The position numbers were made by a program, and so were the translations under genes. A DNA stretch of 64,000 nt from Halichoerus grypus (lineage: Eukaryota > Chordata > Mammalia > Carnivora > Phocidae). This document shows positions 62,404-64,000 of this stretch, one piece after another. Where the stretch lies: NCBI RefSeq assembly GCF_964656455.1, contig NC_135712.1, positions 68,639,239 to 68,703,238 of the forward strand, written 5' to 3'. The number at the start of each line of letters is the position of its first letter. Within the stretch, counting starts at the first letter, position 1. Under the pieces are notes generated by a model. It was not told where the DNA came from, searched no databases, and saw only the letters and a list, made by a program, of their open reading frames with translations.

Positions 62404-64000
62404 AGCTTCCTCATCATCGATGCTATGATGGGAGTACAGGAGGAGGGGAAGCTCAGAGTAGATCTCAGAGGATAGCGGCGGAAGTACTCTCTGGGAGGTT
62501 GGGTCCAAAACCACCCAGGGTTAAAAGCTCCCCTGAGGTTACCTATCCACGTCCAACCCAAAGCGAGAACACCCTGGACCTGGTGCAGCTGCTCTGCAGC
62601 CTCCAGAGCCTTGGTGGGGGGCCCGATCATAAAGGGGCCTGAGGCCCTGCTGAGGGAGCTCCCGGAGGTATGTCTGAGGCAGCACGGAAGTGGCCCAGGA
62701 GGGAAGCCACCGCTCCCCCTCACCCCCAAGCTGGACTTGGACTCCCATCTGCAGAGGACCCAGGCGGCCATGGGGTGACCTCAGAGGAGATGCCTGAGGG
62801 CTGGGGGGCCTGAGAAAGGAGGGAGCCAGCCTGAGACGGGCAGAACCAAGAAGTAATTCTCTTCTCCCCATTCTCACCCAGCACAGGAGCAAGGGGTCAC
62901 AACCAGGCAGACAGCAGACGTCAGACCCTCAGGGCACAAACCGTCTCTCTCCACAGCTGGTCCCAAAATAGTTTCCATCCGGCTCTGGAACACACTGTGG
63001 CTTCCCTCTGCAGCAGCTCCAGTCCCCTCCGGGAGTCCATTCTGGCTCTCAGAAGGCTGGGGAGGGGAGGGAGGACTAAGCCCAGTTCCCTTTCTCTTTC
63101 TCCTGATCCTGCCTCCCTCCCTCCCTCCCTCTCACCAGTGTCCCCCCCAACACACAGGCAGACTGCTCGCTCACTTCCTCTCTCTTTCCTTGCTTCCTCT
63201 CCTCACAGACCCAGTAGCCCCTCTCTCAGAGCTGTTTGCCCCCCAGTCTCCCGTCCTCTCAGAAGAGGCAGCCTGTAAACAGGAAGTGGGGAGAGGAAAG
63301 AAAAAGGGGTGTGTTCTGAAAATTTTCTGCGCATTTGGGTGGTTTCTGTCACCAAAGTCGGGTCTTAAAATCTCCAAGAATTGGCTTAAAAAGAGCAGGA
63401 AACCAACTGCGAGCTTTATGTGCTTCCAGTCACCCGTGTCTGTGAGGCACAGGGCCCTGAGAGCTGCCAAGCCGGGGCGCCACGGCAACGAGGAGTAGGG
63501 CCCACCGTCCTGCCTCCTATAACCTCGGGGGGGTGTCCGGGGTCCCCGCTCTGCGACTGTAGACACACAGCAGAGAGGGCCCTCGTTGTAACAGACATCC
63601 TGGCACAAGCACAAATCGTGGAGAACCAATGCCAGACGTGGGCTGACCTCTCTGTGGCCAAACACATAGACAGACTTCCAAAGGGCACGGCCTCTCTGGC
63701 CAGGTCTTTTTCGAACAGGAAGGGGAAATCCCTCCTAGGAAGTACGCTTCCTGTTCCCTGTTGACAAGCAGGTTAGTGTTACATAACAGGCCCTCTCACG
63801 TCCCTGCTCTGCCCGTGCTGCCAGCTAGTCTCAGGGTGTCTCGGAGTCTGGTCCCAAGGGAATGTGCCCCTCCCACTACTTTAACTTTCCCTTCCGTACA
63901 CTGACTTTGGTTCCAGAAAAAGTAAAGAATAGAGAGTTTTGAAATGCACAGGGCATGTTCTCCGTTCCCTCCAAAAAGGACCTTAGCCTGGCTGGCGCAC
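62404..64000. other. ITGB5 intron to right edge
   Basis: GC-rich, with a (CCCT)n tract at about 63110-63132. No exon, RNA gene or transposon recognised. Confidence 0.45.

Larger units (their letters stand above)
46080..64000 (-). other. ITGB5: ITGB5 gene, 3' part (last five coding exons)
   Basis: ITGB5 encodes integrin beta-5, the partner of alpha-V in a vitronectin-binding cell-surface receptor. The five exons here join in phase (223+104+120+167+96 nt) to about 235 C-terminal residues of a roughly 800-residue protein. They carry EGF-like repeats, the beta-tail domain, one membrane helix and a cytoplasmic tail. All splice junctions seen are GT-AG. No further exon was recognised between 56742 and the right edge, so the rest of the gene lies outside. 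The gene converges on UMPS with about 11.4 kb between the two poly(A) signals, the arrangement known from other mammals. Confidence 0.95.

Overview
This is a 64-kb piece of a mammalian nuclear genome with introns, GT-AG splice sites, poly(A) signals, LINE-1, SINE and DNA-transposon copies; nothing in it is bacterial. About 25 copies of the carnivoran tRNA-derived SINE (head near GGGCGCCTGGGTGGCTCAG, tail near AAATAAATAAAATCTT plus poly-A) are scattered on both strands. The dog-type head (GGGATCCCTGGGTGGCGCAG) was not seen. That points to a caniform carnivore outside the dog family (bear, seal/sea lion or mustelid group). The exact species cannot be read from the window.

Layout. Bases 1-3370 are repeat-poor, AT-rich and non-coding; by the known mammalian gene order KALRN-UMPS-ITGB5 they are most likely the end of the KALRN 3' UTR plus intergenic DNA. 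A GC-rich promoter at about 5100-5290 leads into UMPS on the + strand. All six coding exons are present (5287-5442, 13899-14052, 15872-16543, 18186-18361, 20022-20136, 34313-34482). They join to exactly 1443 nt, 480 codons plus stop, with intact phases and splice sites. UMPS encodes the bifunctional enzyme of the last two steps of UMP synthesis. Introns 1 and 5 are swollen by transposons: three stacked antisense L1 pieces in intron 1; in intron 5 a long decayed sense L1, then a second L1 split by a Tigger1-like DNA transposon.

From 34.7 to 46.1 kb lies intergenic DNA holding a HAL1-like piece, a further decayed L1, several SINEs, an unusual TACG-rich palindromic tract and a CTCF-like motif. 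From 46.1 kb to the end runs the 3' part of ITGB5 on the - strand, convergent with UMPS. The last five coding exons (56741-56519, 52443-52340, 48859-48740, 47432-47266, 46625-46530) encode the last EGF-like repeats, the beta-tail domain, the transmembrane helix and the cytoplasmic tail with NPLY. The rest of ITGB5 lies beyond the right edge.

The two genes are unrelated in function (pyrimidine synthesis; cell adhesion) and are simply neighbours. No previously undescribed biological system was found. The most notable unexplained observation is a decayed 60-bp copy of the 3' end of UMPS exon 3, covering the decarboxylase active-site motif, inside intron 3 (about 16982-17040). The clean TA-flanked Tigger1 insertion inside an L1 is also worth a look.
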